Positions 60,731-64,000 of a DNA stretch of 64,000 bases are shown here, piece after piece. Location: NCBI RefSeq assembly GCF_010671605.1, contig NZ_JAABOO010000001.1, positions 1,364,001-1,428,000 on the forward strand. Direction: 5' to 3'. Every line of letters begins with the position of its first letter. Positions within the stretch are counted from its first letter, which is position 1. This DNA comes from Leptobacterium flavescens. GTDB lineage: Bacteria; Bacteroidota; Bacteroidia; Flavobacteriales; Flavobacteriaceae. Below the pieces are notes generated by a model. That model searched no databases. It saw only the letters and a list, made by a program, of their open reading frames with translations, and was not told where the DNA came from. The position numbers and the translations under genes were made by a program.

Positions 60731-63193
60731 TTAATTTTTTAAAATATCGATCGGGTTTGCTTTAACCGCCCTTATGGTCTGGAAACTCATCGCTGCTGTA
60801 GACACTATAAAGATGGCCGCTGTCGAAAGAATGAATGCCCAGGCATCAATATTGATCCGATAGGCGAATCCATTAAGCCAGCCATTTAAAATATGAATGG
60901 TAAAAGGCACGGCAATGATCACTGCTATGGCAATTAAACCGAAGAATTGCCTGAACAGCAAAAGTAAAATATGCGGGGTTCCCGCTCCCAGTACTTTTCG
61001 CATACACACTTCCCTGATCCTCTGGTTTACGGTATACGCAGATAGGTTGAACAAACCTAAACAGCCTACAAATATGGAAAGCCATGCAAACAGGTTGAAT
61101 AATTTTTTAAACCGCACATCATTGAGGTATTGCTGATTAAAATAGTCTTCAAGAAAGAAGTAATCGAATGGGTTCCCGGGAAAGGCTTCTGTCCATTTCT
61201 GTTCTATTCCGGCAACGGTCGTATCCAGTCCGGCGTTAGCTTTTACCTTCACAAAAAAGTATTCCCCGTCATACCGGTTCAACCAGTACATGGTGGGAAT
61301 AGTGTTCTTTTTAAGGGATTCGTGGTGGTAATCCTCGATAACTCCTACCACCGGTTTGGCAAAATCGTCTCCGTTAATATTTATGATCTTGTCCAGAGCA
61401 TCCTGAGGTTCCTTATACCCCATTTTCTCTGCCATAGACCGGGTAATTATAACTCCTTCATTTGAGGGGGAAATGTCTCTTGAAAGTCCTCTTCCGGCAA
61501 TCAGGTTCATCTCCAGGGTCTGAATAAAATCGTAATCCGCTCCGGATATCTGAGCGGTAATTTCCCGGCCGGGTACACTCCCCTGTTCGCTTAGCGAAAA
61601 CAATCGTTTCATTTTTTTACCGGGAATAGATTGAGCTGTACTCACCAGGCTTATCCCGGGTAAACTCTCCAGGTTTCTCTTAAACCTATCTATACTGTTT
61701 TTCAGCTCTTCTTCTTCACCGGGAAGGCCTGCGGCCCGTTCAACGATCAAAAGTTGCTCCGGGTTAAAACCAAGGTTTTCGGAAAGCATAAAATTTATCT
61801 GATCTGATATTATGATCGTACCGGTTATCAATACCGAAGAAGCGGCAAATTGAAAAACAACAAGGCTTTTCCTTAATGATGCTGTCCTGTCTGAGGTACT
61901 TAGTTTTCCCTTAAGGACATCTACTGCTTTATAGGACGAAAGTATTAAAGCAGGATACCAGCCGGATAGCACCGAACCTACAATCCATAGAACGGCTATT
62001 AAAAGCCAGAAGATTGTTTGTTTTACAGGAAAAGCCCCGATTTCAAGTCCCATAAATCCGCTGAGGAAAGGAGAGAGGTAAAACAGGATCCCGACAGATA
62101 AGGCGATGGCAAATCCGTTAAACACAAAAGATTCCATCATAAATTGCCCGACAAGCTGTCTTCTCTGACCTCCCATTACCTTTTGCACTCCTACCTCCTT
62201 TGCTCTTGTAAGTGATCTGGCGGTTGCCAGGTTGATATAGTTGATCCACGCCATCAGTAAAATAGCGATCCCGATAACAATAAAAATATAGACTGAGCGG
62301 GCATTTCCGTTTGCTTCATTCTCATCAGCCAGATCGGAATGTAAATGAATGTCCTTTATAGATTGTACAACAAACGATCTTTTATGGTCCTGAGGTAAAT
62401 CATGATCATGTGTCTTCATCAGAGAAGCGAGATTTGATTTAAACACATCTTCATCTACACCCTGGTTCAGCTGAACATAGGTATGCACATGCTTTCTTTG
62501 CCAGGAATTCTGAAAAAAGTCGGATGCGTAGCTTCCCCTTGAATAAAGGGTGGAATAGGATATTAAAATATCGTATTTAAGATGGGATGAAGATTTCGGT
62601 TTTTTGAAAACTCCCGTTACCTTCAGCAGAAAGTCATCTCCATATTCATCATTTTGCATCCGCAGCACCTTTCCTATTGGGTTTCCATTTCCAAAATATC
62701 GCGAAGCCTGATCTTCCGAGATCAGTATACTATGAGGCTCATTCAAAGCTGTTTCCGGATCTCCGAGAGCCATCTTAACAGAAAAGACCGAAAGAAAAGA
62801 AGGGTCTGCAAAAAAGCTTTCCTTTTGCTTGTATTCTTCCAAATTTCCTTTTTCATCCTGATAGCTAACTACCACATTGCTCTTCCTTCCCACATCAAAG
62901 AGTCGGACGTATTCTTTAATTTCAGGCAGGTTTCTTTTGATAAAGCTTGCCGCTCCCGGATAATTTTCGGCAGAACGGAATACCTCTTCTCCTGAAGCCG
63001 AGTAATCCAATCCTATACGATAGATCCGATCCTGATCTTCAATATGATCTTCATAACTTGTCTCATGAATTACATATTGAGCAATTAACAGAAAGCTCAC
63101 CATTCCAATCACCAATCCGGTAATGTTTATAAAAGAATAGGATCTTTCCTTTAAGATACTCCTGTACAGCAACAAAAACTTATATTTTAACAT
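60731..63193 (-). CDS. ABC transporter permease, FtsX/MacB type
   Basis: An 820-residue permease with the same domain order: first helix (SFINITGLVIGMVSFLLIAQ), MacB-like domain, FtsX helices around 305-420 (FIVIGIAILLMAWINYINLA, VGVQKVMGG), second periplasmic domain and final helices (FVGCLGLFNLSAYTVNQR). The first cytoplasmic coupling helix reads VCMRKVLGAG where the neighbours have IGIRK, a small deviation. The C terminus is NPIDILKN. Ten bases separate it from the upstream and downstream genes, so the set is tightly coupled. Confidence 0.85.
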   Translation of the reverse strand: MLKYKFLLLYRSILKERSYSFINITGLVIGMVSFLLIAQYVIHETSYEDHIEDQDRIYRIGLDYSASGEEVFRSAENYPGAASFIKRNLPEIKEYVRLFDVGRKSNVVVSYQDEKGNLEEYKQKESFFADPSFLSVFSVKMALGDPETALNEPHSILISEDQASRYFGNGNPIGKVLRMQNDEYGDDFLLKVTGVFKKPKSSSHLKYDILISYSTLYSRGSYASDFFQNSWQRKHVHTYVQLNQGVDEDVFKSNLASLMKTHDHDLPQDHKRSFVVQSIKDIHLHSDLADENEANGNARSVYIFIVIGIAILLMAWINYINLATARSLTRAKEVGVQKVMGGQRRQLVGQFMMESFVFNGFAIALSVGILFYLSPFLSGFMGLEIGAFPVKQTIFWLLIAVLWIVGSVLSGWYPALILSSYKAVDVLKGKLSTSDRTASLRKSLVVFQFAASSVLITGTIIISDQINFMLSENLGFNPEQLLIVERAAGLPGEEEELKNSIDRFKRNLESLPGISLVSTAQSIPGKKMKRLFSLSEQGSVPGREITAQISGADYDFIQTLEMNLIAGRGLSRDISPSNEGVIITRSMAEKMGYKEPQDALDKIININGDDFAKPVVGVIEDYHHESLKKNTIPTMYWLNRYDGEYFFVKVKANAGLDTTVAGIEQKWTEAFPGNPFDYFFLEDYFNQQYLNDVRFKKLFNLFAWLSIFVGCLGLFNLSAYTVNQRIREVCMRKVLGAGTPHILLLLFRQFFGLIAIAVIIAVPFTIHILNGWLNGFAYRINIDAWAFILSTAAIFIVSTAAMSFQTIRAVKANPIDILKN

Positions 63194-63203
63194 AACTGTT
63201 TCT

Positions 63204-64000
63204 TTATTCTTCCCTTAATGCATCAACAGGTTTTCTATAGGCAGCCCTGATGGTCTGAGTCCCCACGGTAAACAGGGCAACGACGAGGGCAACAACACTT
63301 GCCAACACAAAATACCAGAGTTCTATATTTATTTTATAGGCAAAACCGGACAACCAGTTTTGCGTTAAAAGATATCCCAACGGTACCGCAATCAGAATGG
63401 ATATCAGCACCGGTTTGGTAAACTCTCCCGACAGGAGTACTCCTATCTGAGTACTTCCCTGGCCTAATGCTTTGCGGATCCCGATCTCTTTTTTTCTTCT
63501 TTCTACTGCAAATACAGCCAGGCCAAAAAGCCCGAGGCACGAAATAAGAATGGCTAAAAAGGCAAAATATCCGGAAAGATCTGCCACTCTTTGTTCTGAG
63601 GTATATAGTGCCTGATATTCATCATCCAGGAATTCAAATTCAAACGGAAGGCCCGGATTGAACTTATGGTAAAGCTTTTCAAGGCCGGCCAGGGTCTCTT
63701 TCTCCCTGCCTGCCTGTATCTTAACCGCAATTCTATTGGCATCTTCCGGAAGGTATAGCAGAAACATCGGCTCTATCTTTTCATAGAGGGACTGATAATG
63801 GAAATCCTTTACAATACCTATGATCTCACGTTGCCCCCGGATATTCACTATTTTGCCTATGGGATCTTCCAGTTCCATGGTTTTAATGGCTGTTTCGTTG
63901 AGTATAATTTTCGATCCTTCATCTCCGAAATCCCGGGAAAATGAACGCCCTTCCTTTAACTCTATTCCCAGGGTCTCTACATAGTCATAATCTACCCTGG
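63204..64000 (-). CDS. ABC transporter permease, FtsX/MacB type (5' end outside window)
   Basis: The C-terminal ~265 residues of a permease whose start lies beyond the right edge. The frame stays open through the edge: before the internal Met at 63878 it reads ETLGIELKEGRSFSRDF and KIILNETAIKT, which matches the second periplasmic domain of the 52764 permease. The FtsX end is complete (LISCLGLFGLAVFAVERRKK, IGIRKALGQGSTQ) and the C terminus is KPVDALREE. It is closest to the last gene of the operon, so the operon is flanked by two similar permeases. Confidence 0.85.
   Translation of the reverse strand, partial: RVDYDYVETLGIELKEGRSFSRDFGDEGSKIILNETAIKTMELEDPIGKIVNIRGQREIIGIVKDFHYQSLYEKIEPMFLLYLPEDANRIAVKIQAGREKETLAGLEKLYHKFNPGLPFEFEFLDDEYQALYTSEQRVADLSGYFAFLAILISCLGLFGLAVFAVERRKKEIGIRKALGQGSTQIGVLLSGEFTKPVLISILIAVPLGYLLTQNWLSGFAYKINIELWYFVLASVVALVVALFTVGTQTIRAAYRKPVDALREE

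Overview
The window looks like the chromosome of a member of the Bacteroidota, most likely a marine or environmental Flavobacteriaceae. Visible support: several promoters fit the Bacteroidota pattern (TTG, about 19-21 bases, TAnnTTT), Shine-Dalgarno sequences are mostly weak or absent, and the gene families are typical of this group (TPR-AraC membrane regulators, GIGTT-repeat surface proteins, strings of FtsX-type permeases, RHS proteins in two parts, LytTR regulators with membrane helices). No IS element, integrase, rRNA or CRISPR array was seen; one tRNA gene is present.

Left third (1-24.1 kb): a large minus-strand gene set (17638 down to 2024) encodes four GIGTT-repeat secreted proteins with coiled-coil tails, an OmpH/Skp-like periplasmic chaperone, a lipoprotein, a 1646-residue SpvB/TcB-like protein, a 1320-residue RHS protein with an unrecognised C-terminal domain, and a small membrane protein that may be its immunity partner. 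It starts from a 232-base divergent promoter region. On the other side is a compact plus-strand operon for a type II secretion/type IV pilus-like machine (pseudopilin, prepilin peptidase, GspE ATPase, GspD secretin, GspL/PilMN-like, GspM/PilO-like), with no GspF platform gene. A fifth GIGTT gene at the left edge, with its upstream region and a broken pilin start, is a diverged duplication of this junction.

24.1-29.6 kb is the most unusual part. Two consecutive modules have the same layout: small Cys-rich peptide gene(s) with a GG-type leader on the minus strand, a divergent membrane-anchored TPR-AraC regulator on the plus strand, then a second small peptide gene on the plus strand. Matching palindromic boxes of the form TTC-N3-GAA lie at fixed distances from similar -7 elements in the four promoter regions. 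I read this as an undescribed peptide-regulator circuit, possibly RiPP-based, with no modification or export enzymes nearby.

29.7-45.9 kb holds ordinary metabolism and surface genes: a secreted amidohydrolase, an M3 dipeptidyl carboxypeptidase, an Lcl/DUF1566-type lipoprotein, an ECF sigma factor with an inner-membrane/beta-barrel partner, a three-gene amino-acid operon (threonine-dehydratase-like, ornithine-cyclodeaminase-like, aminotransferase) behind a structured attenuator-like leader, a tRNA-Arg(CCU) followed by four tandem 96-base repeats that each carry a copy of its 3' end, two VOC proteins, DUF2461 and TfoX-like proteins, a LytTR regulator, DoxX, and a DUF2268-like putative metalloprotease.

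45.9-64 kb holds a GH18 chitinase lipoprotein with two chitin-binding modules, an alpha/beta hydrolase, an NTF2-like lipoprotein, a beta-propeller lipoprotein, and a minus-strand run of five large FtsX/MacB-type permeases served by one ATPase gene; the fifth permease is cut by the right edge.
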